A stretch of 32,503 nucleotides of DNA from Deltaproteobacteria bacterium (lineage in GTDB: Bacteria; Myxococcota_A; Polyangia; JAAYKL01): the NCBI GenBank assembly GCA_028713995.1, contig JAQTNF010000034.1, forward strand, positions 8,660 through 41,162, read 5' to 3'. The notes below the pieces were generated by a model. It worked only from the letters and a program-made list of their open reading frames with translations, was not told the origin of the DNA and searched no databases. Shown here one piece after another: positions 16,362 to 23,040 of the stretch (within the stretch, counting starts at the first letter, position 1; each line of letters starts with the position of its first letter). Made by a program: the position numbers and the translations under genes.

Positions 16362-17033
16362 TCAGCCTTCGGCCGCCATCCGGCCGTATTCCAGGCGGAT
16401 CGCGCGGCCGGCCCTGGCCACGACGGTCGGATTGTGGCTCACGATCACCACGGCGCGCCCGTCGCGGTGCACGCCGTCGAGCAGGTCGAGGAGCCGGGAC
16501 GTGGCCTCGGCGTCCAGGTTGGCCGTGGGCTCGTCCGCCAGGACAACCGCCGGGTCGTTCACGAGAGATCGCGCGACGGCCACGCGCTGCATCTCGCCCC
16601 CGGACAGCCGCTGGGTGTCCGCGCGCAGCCTGTCGCCGAGCCCCAGGGAGCCCAGGAGCTCGGCCGCTCTCTTGCGGGCCCGGGCGCGGCTCCCGTGCAG
16701 GCGCCAGTGGGGCATGGCCACGTTGTCGAGGGCGTCGAGGGCGGGCACCAGGTGGAAGTCCTGGAACACGAGGCCGATTGCGGCCAGCCGCAGGCGCGCC
16801 GTCTCTCGCGGGGCGAGGCCCGACACGCTGCGACCGCGCATCTCGAGGCGCCCCTCGTGATCCGGATCGAGCAGCCCCAGGATGTTGAGCAAGGTCGTCT
16901 TGCCGCACCCGCTCGGTCCGGTGACCGCAACGAACTCGCCCTCGTCGATGCGCAGCGACACGCGATCGAGCGCGCGCACCGGGACCTGTCCGCGCAGGAA
17001 CGTCCGTCCGAGCTCGTGTGCGTCGTACAGCAT
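16362..17033 (-). CDS. ABC transporter ATP-binding protein, LolD/MacB-type
   Basis: A 223-residue single nucleotide-binding domain. Motifs: Walker A GPSGCGKTT (39-47), Q-loop Gln91 (FQDFHLVPALDALDN), signature LSGGE (143-147), Walker B VVLADEP (163-169), D-loop NLDAE, and switch His200. The sequence is of the MacB/LolD/FtsE class, whose members power FtsX-type permeases in lipoprotein, lipid or peptide handling in the envelope rather than classical import. ATG 17033 lies 2 nt after the permease stop, so the two proteins almost certainly form one complex. Placement next to lipid-synthesis genes suggests export or extraction of a lipid; this is inference. Confidence 0.92.
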   Translation of the reverse strand: MLYDAHELGRTFLRGQVPVRALDRVSLRIDEGEFVAVTGPSGCGKTTLLNILGLLDPDHEGRLEMRGRSVSGLAPRETARLRLAAIGLVFQDFHLVPALDALDNVAMPHWRLHGSRARARKRAAELLGSLGLGDRLRADTQRLSGGEMQRVAVARSLVNDPAVVLADEPTANLDAEATSRLLDLLDGVHRDGRAVVIVSHNPTVVARAGRAIRLEYGRMAAEG

Positions 17034-17035
17034 CT

Positions 17036-18220
17036 TCAGTCCTCGCGCAGCTCGAGCGCGGGGTTGGCCCTCGACGCTCGTACCGCCGGCCACAAGCCCG
17101 CTCCCATGGCCGCCGTGAACACCGACACCACGGGGATGACCACGCTCTCGATCCCGAGCGCGGGCCGGACCACGAACCCGGCGTGGGAGAACAGCGGGTA
17201 GCGCGTGTAGATGAGGCAGAACAGGAGCCCGATGGCCACGCCCAGGATCGTGCCGATGACCGCGATGATTGCGGTCTTGACTACGTACAGTCCGAAGAGC
17301 GCCTGGCGGCTCCAGCCGATGGCGGCCAGCGTGGCGATCTGGCGCCGCTCGTGCAGCACGTTCACCGTGAACACGGCCAGCACCGGGATCGAGACCGCCA
17401 AGAGGACCATGAGGGTCGAGATTGCGCTGATGGCGCGGTTGGCCTCGATGGCGTGGGACACGAAGTCGCTCGCCTCCCACCAGGGCTGCACCTTGGCCGC
17501 GCTCGCGGCCTGCTGCAACGCGCCGCGGTACGACGCGATGCGGTCCGGATCGTCCACGTACACATGGATGGAGGTGGCAGAGTTGTTCGCGTCGAGGAAT
17601 TGCCCCAGCCAGCCGCGGTCGAGGAACACGGCGTTGTCCACGGCCGAGAACCCGCCCGCCGCGCGCAGCACGCCGGTCACGGCCAGCACCTGCTTGCCGT
17701 ACCGCACCTCTCCGAGATCCTGGTACGGCATGAACAGCCTGATCCTGCTCCCGACGCGGAGCCCGAGCTGCTGCGCGAGCCCCGAGCCCACGACCGCCTG
17801 ATCGGTCGCGGGCCGCGCGGGCAGGCACGCGCCCGAGGCGACCCGGTCGCAGAACCCGGTCGCGATCTGCTCGGCTTCGGGATCGATGCCCACCACGCGC
17901 ACGGGCTGGTAGCGCTCGTTGCTGAGCACGACCCCGCCGTGGATGAGCCGGGGCGCGGCGCCGGTCACGAAGGGCAGGGCGCGCAGCCTGGCGAGCGTGG
18001 CGTCGGCGCGCGGCAGGGGGTCGGTCCCGCCGGACGAGACGATGACGTGCCCCATGGTGCGCAGCACGCCGTGCGTGAAGAGCTCGCGGGAGTAGCCGGC
18101 CAGGTTGGCCATGTTCGGGATCTGGAACGCCACGCCGCAGGTCACGGCCGCGGACAGCATGACCATGGACATGCGGTGGCGGAACAGGATCCGGAACGCC
18201 AGGTAGATGAGCGACCCCAA
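17036..18220 (-). CDS. FtsX/LolE/MacB-type ABC transporter permease
   Basis: A 394-residue permease with one N-terminal membrane helix (about 8-33), a large extracytoplasmic MacB-PCD-like domain (about 35-255), and three C-terminal helices (about 265-289, 314-338, 357-378) separated by HERRQIATLAAIGWSRQALF, the coupling-helix region of FtsX permeases. It ends with the usual RASRANPALELRED. TTG 18220 is chosen as start because AAGGAGG lies 7 nt upstream. It is the first gene of a four-gene minus-strand operon, divergent from the nitroreductase-fab operon. With one permease gene, the transporter is presumably a homodimer like MacB. The substrate is unknown. Confidence 0.88.
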   Translation of the reverse strand: MGSLIYLAFRILFRHRMSMVMLSAAVTCGVAFQIPNMANLAGYSRELFTHGVLRTMGHVIVSSGGTDPLPRADATLARLRALPFVTGAAPRLIHGGVVLSNERYQPVRVVGIDPEAEQIATGFCDRVASGACLPARPATDQAVVGSGLAQQLGLRVGSRIRLFMPYQDLGEVRYGKQVLAVTGVLRAAGGFSAVDNAVFLDRGWLGQFLDANNSATSIHVYVDDPDRIASYRGALQQAASAAKVQPWWEASDFVSHAIEANRAISAISTLMVLLAVSIPVLAVFTVNVLHERRQIATLAAIGWSRQALFGLYVVKTAIIAVIGTILGVAIGLLFCLIYTRYPLFSHAGFVVRPALGIESVVIPVVSVFTAAMGAGLWPAVRASRANPALELRED

Positions 18221-18328
18221 GAGGACCCTCCTTCTTTCGGGCCACTATACAGCAAATGCCGTTCCAATGAGCTGTCCCTGCGCGGAGCGGATACCGTCCA
18301 TCGACCGGTGCAAAATCGCTGTGCGCCC

Positions 18329-18345
18329 ATGGCACACTGTGCCAT
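18329..18345. promoter_or_regulatory. Perfect 17-bp palindromic operator between divergent lipid operons
   Basis: ATGGCACA-C-TGTGCCAT is a perfect 8-bp inverted repeat around one central base, ending 9 bp before the nitroreductase start and within the 134-bp divergent region that also serves the FtsX operon. Geometry fits a dimeric repressor; position would block the nitroreductase-fab operon. A TATAGT-like -10 on the opposite strand (18244-18249) may serve the permease operon. The regulator is not seen in the window. Confidence 0.55.
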
Positions 18346-18354
18346 CCTGACACC

Positions 18355-18990
18355 GTGACGGACACCCTCGATACCCTGTTCGGCATCCTCCGGGGACGCC
18401 GCAGCATCCGCAGGTTCGACGCGAGACCCGTGGATCCGGCTCTTCTCGATCGCGTGCTCGACGCCGCGCAATGGGCGCCGAGCGCGGGCAACCGGCAGGC
18501 GTACCGCTTCATCGTCGTGACCTCGGCCGGGGCGATCTCGGCCATGGGCGAGGCCGTGGAGCACGCGCGGGCGCGCATCTCCGAGGGGCTGCGTGAGGAT
18601 TTGTCCGGCGAGATCTCCGCGTACATGGGCAACTTCACTCACTTCTCCCTGGCGCCGGTGGTCGTGGTCCCGATCTACAGGCCCGGAGTGGACCTCCTGG
18701 AAGCGGCCGCGGAAGGTGAGGGCAGGGCGCGGGCGAAGCGCCCTTCGGACGTGGACGCCCTGTCGTCCGTATGCGCCGCGATCATGTGCCTGCTGCTGGC
18801 GGCCGATGCGGCAGGGCTGGGCGCGTGCTGGATGACCGGCCCGCTTGTTGCAAACGACGCATTGCGCGAGGCGGCACAGGTCCCGGATGGGTGGGAGATC
18901 GCGGCGGTCATCCCGGTCGGCCATCCGGCCGAGACCCCGGACGCTCCGTTGCGGCGTCCCTTGAGCCGGCTGGTTCGCCGGATCACGTGA
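18355..18990 (+). CDS. Nitroreductase-family flavoprotein
   Basis: A 211-residue protein of the nitroreductase fold, expected to bind FMN and act as a homodimer with NAD(P)H. The N-terminal signature RRSIRRFDARPVDPALLDRVLDAAQWAPSAGNRQAYRFIVV carries the phosphate-binding Arg-Ser and Asn residues, and the mid-C-terminal GLGACWMTGPL is the other FMN-contact block. GTG 18355 lacks a ribosome site and lies just after the palindrome, so the message may be nearly leaderless. It leads the fab/ketosynthase operon. Members of the family also reduce or oxidise C=C or thiazoline-like bonds, so a redox step on an acyl intermediate, for example in place of an enoyl reductase, is conceivable. That is inference. 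Confidence 0.85.
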   Translation: MTDTLDTLFGILRGRRSIRRFDARPVDPALLDRVLDAAQWAPSAGNRQAYRFIVVTSAGAISAMGEAVEHARARISEGLREDLSGEISAYMGNFTHFSLAPVVVVPIYRPGVDLLEAAAEGEGRARAKRPSDVDALSSVCAAIMCLLLAADAAGLGACWMTGPLVANDALREAAQVPDGWEIAAVIPVGHPAETPDAPLRRPLSRLVRRIT

Positions 18991-19027
18991 GGCCCGGCGC
19001 CTCGCGCGCGGGTCCGAGGGTACGAGC

Positions 19028-19492
19028 ATGAGATACTTCTTCGTCGACCGCATCGAGGAGCTCAGGAAGGGCGGGTACGCCATCGGGACAAAGTGCGTGT
19101 CCCTGTCGGACGATTGTTTCGAGCACCATTACCCCACCCAGCCCGTGTACCCGGGCTCCATGATCATCGAGTCCATGGCCCAGCTCGGCGGCGCCCTGCT
19201 CGAGCTCACCCTGCGCGACACGCTCGATCGTTGCCCGCGCTGCGTGATGAGCTCGGTCAAGGCCAAGTTCCGCAGGTTCGCGCGGCCGGGCGACCGGCTC
19301 TCCATGCGCGCCGAGATCCGCTCCCTGCACGAGGACTCCGCGCTCGTGTCCGTGGCCGTGACGAGCGACGACAACCGCATGTGCGACGCCGAGATCATCT
19401 ACGTCATGGTTGAGGTCGACGACCCGGTGCTCGAGAAATCCATCGAGCAGTACCTCGCGGTGCTCACGCGGGACACGAGGATCGTGGAATGA
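19028..19492 (+). CDS. fabZ: FabZ-like 3-hydroxyacyl-[ACP] dehydratase
   Basis: A 154-residue single hot-dog domain, the usual FabZ size. The active-site block HHYPTQPVYPGSMIIESMAQLGG holds the catalytic His (33/34) and Glu48. It removes water from a beta-hydroxyacyl-ACP to give trans-2-enoyl-ACP. ATG 19028 has a weak GAGG upstream. Its stop overlaps the next start (ATGA at 19489-19492). It begins a chain of 4-nt overlapping genes with both ketosynthase subunits, the reductase and the ACP, so it likely serves one dedicated acyl chain rather than housekeeping fatty-acid synthesis. Confidence 0.88.
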   Translation: MRYFFVDRIEELRKGGYAIGTKCVSLSDDCFEHHYPTQPVYPGSMIIESMAQLGGALLELTLRDTLDRCPRCVMSSVKAKFRRFARPGDRLSMRAEIRSLHEDSALVSVAVTSDDNRMCDAEIIYVMVEVDDPVLEKSIEQYLAVLTRDTRIVE

Positions 19493-20625
19493 GCCGGGCT
19501 GTTCGCGAGGTGGTCCTCACCGGCGTGGGGCTGCACTCGACCCTGGGCGATGTGGACGACGCGTGGGAAGCCCTCGCGGCCGGCAGGAGCGCGCTCGCCA
19601 TGACCGTGCCGTCCGGCGTGCGCGACTTTCCCGAGGTGCCGGGCGCTCCCGCGGCCAACGCCTCGCCCGCGCAGCTCATCGAGAACCGCAAGCTCGTCAA
19701 GTACATGAGCCCCACGACCGCCATGGCCACGGTGGCCGCGGGCCGGGCCCTGGCTCACGCGGGCCTTGTCGCGGATGAGCGCCGTTCCGGGCTCGGGCTG
19801 TTCGTGGCCGTGGGCTACGCGGCGTTCGATCTCGCGGACGTGCGCGGGGCCATCGAGACCGCACGCGGCGCGGACGGCGGACTCGACCTCGAGCGCATGG
19901 GGCGCGAAGGGCTGCGCGCCTGCCACCCGCTCATGCCGTTCAAGTCGCTGCTCAACATGCCGCTGGGCATCATCTCCATCGCGTACGGCATCCGCGGACC
20001 CAACTTCGTGCTCTATCCCGGAGCGCGCGAGGGCGCGTCGTGCCTGGAAGCCGCGGTGCGCGCCGTGCGCCACGGACGGTGCGACGGCGCGTTGGTGGGC
20101 GGTTCGTCCAACGGGTTCAGCCTGCTGCCGATCTCCATGCTGCTGCGCCTGGGGCGCCTCGCGCGCAGCGTGGAAGAGGCCGTGCCTTACCGGGCCGGGC
20201 ACCGGGGCATCGCTCCGGCCGACGCGGCGTGCTTCCTGGTGATCGAGGCGCGGGAGCACGCGGAGCGGCGCGAGGCCCGCATCCTCGCGTGTCTCGGTGA
20301 CACGGGCGCCCTCGAAAGGGCTCCGGACCTGCTGCTCTCGGTGGGGACCGTGGACGAGGCCGCGGACCGGGCCGAGCTCGAGGCGGCGAGAACCTCATGG
20401 GGCGAGCCTGTGCCGACGGTCGCATCCCTGGACGGGCGGCTCGGCCACCACGGCGCTGCCGCCCTGTTCACGGCCGCGGCTTGCGTATCCAAGCTCTTCG
20501 ACAGGAACGCGGCGCGGCTTCCGGGATGGAGCGACGGTTTCCCGTCGTCCGTGCTGGTCCGCGCGGGCGAGCCCGACGGCGGTCACGGCTCCCTCACGCT
20601 CTTCTCCCCCGGAGGCGCGCCGTGA
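19489..20625 (+). CDS. Ketosynthase-like chain-length-factor subunit (KS-beta), active-site Cys lost
   Basis: A 378-residue protein with a FabF/KS-type thiolase fold (VVLTGVGLHSTLGDVDDAWEAL at the start; GIRGPNF before the nucleophile turn; LDGRLGHHGAAALF near the end). At the nucleophile position the usual TACxSG is YPGAREG, so Cys is Ala179. The HGTGT histidine motif is not recognisable, and the KSxxGH lysine is changed to Asp (LDGRLGH). It is therefore not a condensing enzyme by itself. Such proteins (CLF, KS-beta) pair with an active KS and set chain length in type II polyketide and aryl-polyene systems. The adjacent gene encodes the active partner, with a GTGA overlap. It is shorter than its partner. 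Confidence 0.8.
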   Translation: MSRAVREVVLTGVGLHSTLGDVDDAWEALAAGRSALAMTVPSGVRDFPEVPGAPAANASPAQLIENRKLVKYMSPTTAMATVAAGRALAHAGLVADERRSGLGLFVAVGYAAFDLADVRGAIETARGADGGLDLERMGREGLRACHPLMPFKSLLNMPLGIISIAYGIRGPNFVLYPGAREGASCLEAAVRAVRHGRCDGALVGGSSNGFSLLPISMLLRLGRLARSVEEAVPYRAGHRGIAPADAACFLVIEAREHAERREARILACLGDTGALERAPDLLLSVGTVDEAADRAELEAARTSWGEPVPTVASLDGRLGHHGAAALFTAAACVSKLFDRNAARLPGWSDGFPSSVLVRAGEPDGGHGSLTLFSPGGAP

Positions 20626-21923
20626 ACCGCGTGGCCGTCACCGGCATCGGGGTCGTGTCGCCCATCGGCAGCGGCGTCGAGGCATTCTTCGACGGGCTGA
20701 CGCGGGGAGCCTCGGGCATCGACGTCATCGGGTCGTTCGACGCGAGCTCCTTTCCCACGCGCATCGCGGGCGAGGTGCGCGACGTCGATCTCGCGTCCGT
20801 GGAGCTCCCATGGCCCGAGGCCGAGGCCGTACGCCGGGACCGCAAGTCCGCGTTCGGCGTCGTGGCCGCGCGCGAGGCCGTGAGGACCGCGTTCGGTTCG
20901 AGAGGCCCGACCGGCTGGTACGGGCCGCACCGGGTAGCGGTGATCGCGGCCGCGGGCCTGGAGGTGTTCGACCTCGCGGATCTCGTGCCGCACCTGAGCC
21001 AGGGCGTGGTGAACGGCGCCTCGCTCCTCGAGTCGCTGTTCTCCGGGCCGGCGCTCGCCAGGTGCCAGATCCCGTCCGATCTGGGCGCGCGCTGCATCGC
21101 CCGGGAGGGGGGGGCGGCCGGGCTCTACGCGGTGAACGTGTCGGCGTGTGCCGCCGGGACGCAGGCCCTGGGCGAGGCGTTCCTCGCGATCCGGGAAGGC
21201 GCGGCCGACTGCGCCGTGGCCGGCGGGTACGACTCGATGGTGAACCCGCTCGGGGTGGGTGGCTTCTGCATGCTGGAAGCCCTGTCCACGGCCAACGAGC
21301 TTCGCGGCGCGGCCTCGCGGCCGTTCGACCGCAGGCGCGACGGCTTCGTGCTGGGCGAGGGCGCCGCGTTCTGCGTGCTCGAGAATCTCGACATGGCGCG
21401 GGCCCGCGGCGCGTCGATCCGGGCCGAGATCCTGGGCTACGGCTCCACCCTCGACGCCTTCCGCGTCACGGACCCGGCCGAGAGCCACGAGGGAGCCATG
21501 GCGGCCATGCGCGGCGCGCTCGAGGTCGCGGGGCTCGAGGCGAGGGACATCGACTACGTGAACGCCCACGGCACGGGCACGCGCAAGAACGATCCGGCCG
21601 AGGTCGCGGCCATCCGTTGCGTGTTCGGCGCCGAGGCGGATCGCGTGCCGGTCAGCTCGACCAAGAGCCAGATCGGGCACCTCATCGGCGCGGCCGGGGC
21701 CGTGGAATTTCTGGCCGGGCTGTTCGCGCTCGAGCGCGATCTGCTGCCCGCCACGATCAACCTTGAAGAGCCCGATCCGGAGTGCGACCTCGTCCACGTG
21801 GCGCGTACGCCCCGGCCCGCGAAGGTGCGCGCGTTCATGTCCAACTCGTTCGGCTTCGGAGGGCAGAACGCCGTGATCGTGGCCGGCAGGCCCAGGGACG
21901 AAGGAGAGGAGGTGCCGCAATGA
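20622..21923 (+). CDS. Beta-ketoacyl-[ACP] synthase, FabF/KS-alpha type
   Basis: A 433-residue condensing enzyme with complete catalytic residues: nucleophile Cys176 (VNVSACAAGTQ), His316 (NAHGTGT), Lys348 and His353 (STKSQIGHLIGAAG), and the end block SNSFGFGGQNA. It elongates acyl-ACP with malonyl-ACP. GTG 20622 has the ribosome site GGAGGC and overlaps the KS-beta stop (GTGA); its own stop overlaps FabG (ATGA). Active and inactive KS genes side by side strongly suggest an obligate heterodimer. Context (DH, KR, ACP, no enoyl reductase) fits iterative synthesis of an unsaturated, hydroxylated or otherwise special acyl chain. Confidence 0.9.
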   Translation: MNRVAVTGIGVVSPIGSGVEAFFDGLTRGASGIDVIGSFDASSFPTRIAGEVRDVDLASVELPWPEAEAVRRDRKSAFGVVAAREAVRTAFGSRGPTGWYGPHRVAVIAAAGLEVFDLADLVPHLSQGVVNGASLLESLFSGPALARCQIPSDLGARCIAREGGAAGLYAVNVSACAAGTQALGEAFLAIREGAADCAVAGGYDSMVNPLGVGGFCMLEALSTANELRGAASRPFDRRRDGFVLGEGAAFCVLENLDMARARGASIRAEILGYGSTLDAFRVTDPAESHEGAMAAMRGALEVAGLEARDIDYVNAHGTGTRKNDPAEVAAIRCVFGAEADRVPVSSTKSQIGHLIGAAGAVEFLAGLFALERDLLPATINLEEPDPECDLVHVARTPRPAKVRAFMSNSFGFGGQNAVIVAGRPRDEGEEVPQ

Positions 21924-22663
21924 GCCGCCTCGAAGGGAAGACGGCCATCGTCACGGGAGCCTCGCGGGGCATCGGCCGCGCCGTCGCGACGCGGCTCGCC
22001 GGGGAAGGCGCGAAGCTCGTGCTCGCCTACCACGCGGACGACCGCGCAGCGGATGAGACCGCCGAGGATTGCAGGCGCGCCGGGACCGAGGTGGTCACGG
22101 CCCGCGGCGACGTGGGGGACCCGGCGTTCGCGCCCGCGCTCGTGGCCGCCGCGCTCGAGAGGTTCGGCCGCGTCGACGCGCTCGTGAACAACGCCGGCGC
22201 CGTGTGCGACGAGCTGCTCGCGGTGCTTGCGGACGAGGAGCTCACGCGGATGATCTCGACCAACGTGCTCGGCATCGTCCACACCAGCCGCGCCGTGATC
22301 CGCCCCATGCTCGGCCAGCGCGGGGGCACGATCGTCAACCTGTCGTCGATGCTGGCGCAGAAGCCCGGTCGCGGGAACGCCGTGTACGCCGGCACCAAGG
22401 GGTTCGTAGAGTCGTTCACGCGCGCCCTGGCCGTGGAGGTCGGGCGCAAGGGCATCCGGGTCAACGCCGTGGCGCCCGGGGTCATCGAGACCGACATGTC
22501 GCGCGCGGTCAGGTCGCTGGCCGGCGAGGAGCTCAAGGGCCGCATCGCGGCGCGCAGGTTCGGGCAGCCGGACGAGGTCGCCGCGGTCGTCGCATTCCTG
22601 GTCTCCGACGAGGCCTCTTACGTCAACGGCGCCGTGATCGCGGCGGATGGAGGATTCGCATGA
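21920..22663 (+). CDS. fabG: 3-oxoacyl-[ACP] reductase, FabG
   Basis: A 247-residue classical SDR. TGASRGIG (12-19), NNAG (90-93), Ser142/143, Tyr156 and Lys160 (YAGTK), and the end NGAVIAADGGFA are all of FabG type. It reduces beta-ketoacyl-ACP with NADPH. ATG 21920 overlaps the KS stop and is preceded by GGAGAGGAGG. It is a second FabG in the window, distinct from the one ahead of the Tes-like genes, and is clearly the ketoreductase of the KS/CLF cassette. Confidence 0.92.
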   Translation: MSRLEGKTAIVTGASRGIGRAVATRLAGEGAKLVLAYHADDRAADETAEDCRRAGTEVVTARGDVGDPAFAPALVAAALERFGRVDALVNNAGAVCDELLAVLADEELTRMISTNVLGIVHTSRAVIRPMLGQRGGTIVNLSSMLAQKPGRGNAVYAGTKGFVESFTRALAVEVGRKGIRVNAVAPGVIETDMSRAVRSLAGEELKGRIAARRFGQPDEVAAVVAFLVSDEASYVNGAVIAADGGFA

Positions 22664-23040
22664 ACGCAGACACGCTGGGCCGCGTGGCGAAGTGCCTTGG
22701 CGAGGTGCTCGCCATGGAACCGTCGACCATCAAGGCCGAGCACCGGTTGATCGACGATCTCGGGGCCGAGTCGCTCGATCTCGTGGAGCTGATGTTCCTG
22801 CTCGAGCAGGAGTTCGGCATCACGCTCGCGAAGAAGGACATGAGCCTGTCCGCGCAGCTCGGCCTGCCCGAGGACGAGATCCATCGGAACGAGGTGCTCA
22901 CGCCCAGGGCGCTTGGGCTCCTGCGGACGCGCTTCCCGGGCTCGAGGTCCCTGCTCGTCGACGGCGTCACGCTCAAGCATCTGGCCGCGCTGCTCACGGT
23001 GGAAGAGGTGGCGCGGGCGGTGGAGAGGAAGCTGGGGTGA
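22660..23040 (+). CDS. Acyl carrier protein, unusually long
   Basis: A 126-residue carrier protein; ordinary ACPs are about 75-85 residues. The phosphopantetheine site is Ser38 in DDLGAESLDLVEL (Glu replaces the usual Asp before Ser), followed by helix III-like LLEQEFGITL. Between this and the last helix (LLTVEEVARAVERKLG) lies an extra stretch of roughly 45 residues (about 57-105). ATG 22660 has GGAGG upstream and overlaps the FabG stop. It would carry the chain built by the KS pair. The last 47 bp of the gene are duplicated 2105 bp downstream. Confidence 0.88.
   Translation: MNADTLGRVAKCLGEVLAMEPSTIKAEHRLIDDLGAESLDLVELMFLLEQEFGITLAKKDMSLSAQLGLPEDEIHRNEVLTPRALGLLRTRFPGSRSLLVDGVTLKHLAALLTVEEVARAVERKLG
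22989..23035 (+). repeat. 47-bp direct repeat, copy A (ACP 3' end)
   Basis: Bases 22989-23035 match 25094-25140 at 45 of 47 positions (offset 2105 bp). Weaker matching runs on through the stop codon (TGAC). Copy A encodes the C-terminal helix of the intact ACP. Confidence 0.9.

Noticed and set aside
11657-23040. Ladderane-type cluster (FabF, FabZ, FabG, ACP and radical SAM genes together)
   Set aside because: The radical SAM proteins carry Tes-type N- and C-terminal Cys blocks, and no phytoene-desaturase-like gene is seen. Tail coupling fits better, though this is not excluded.
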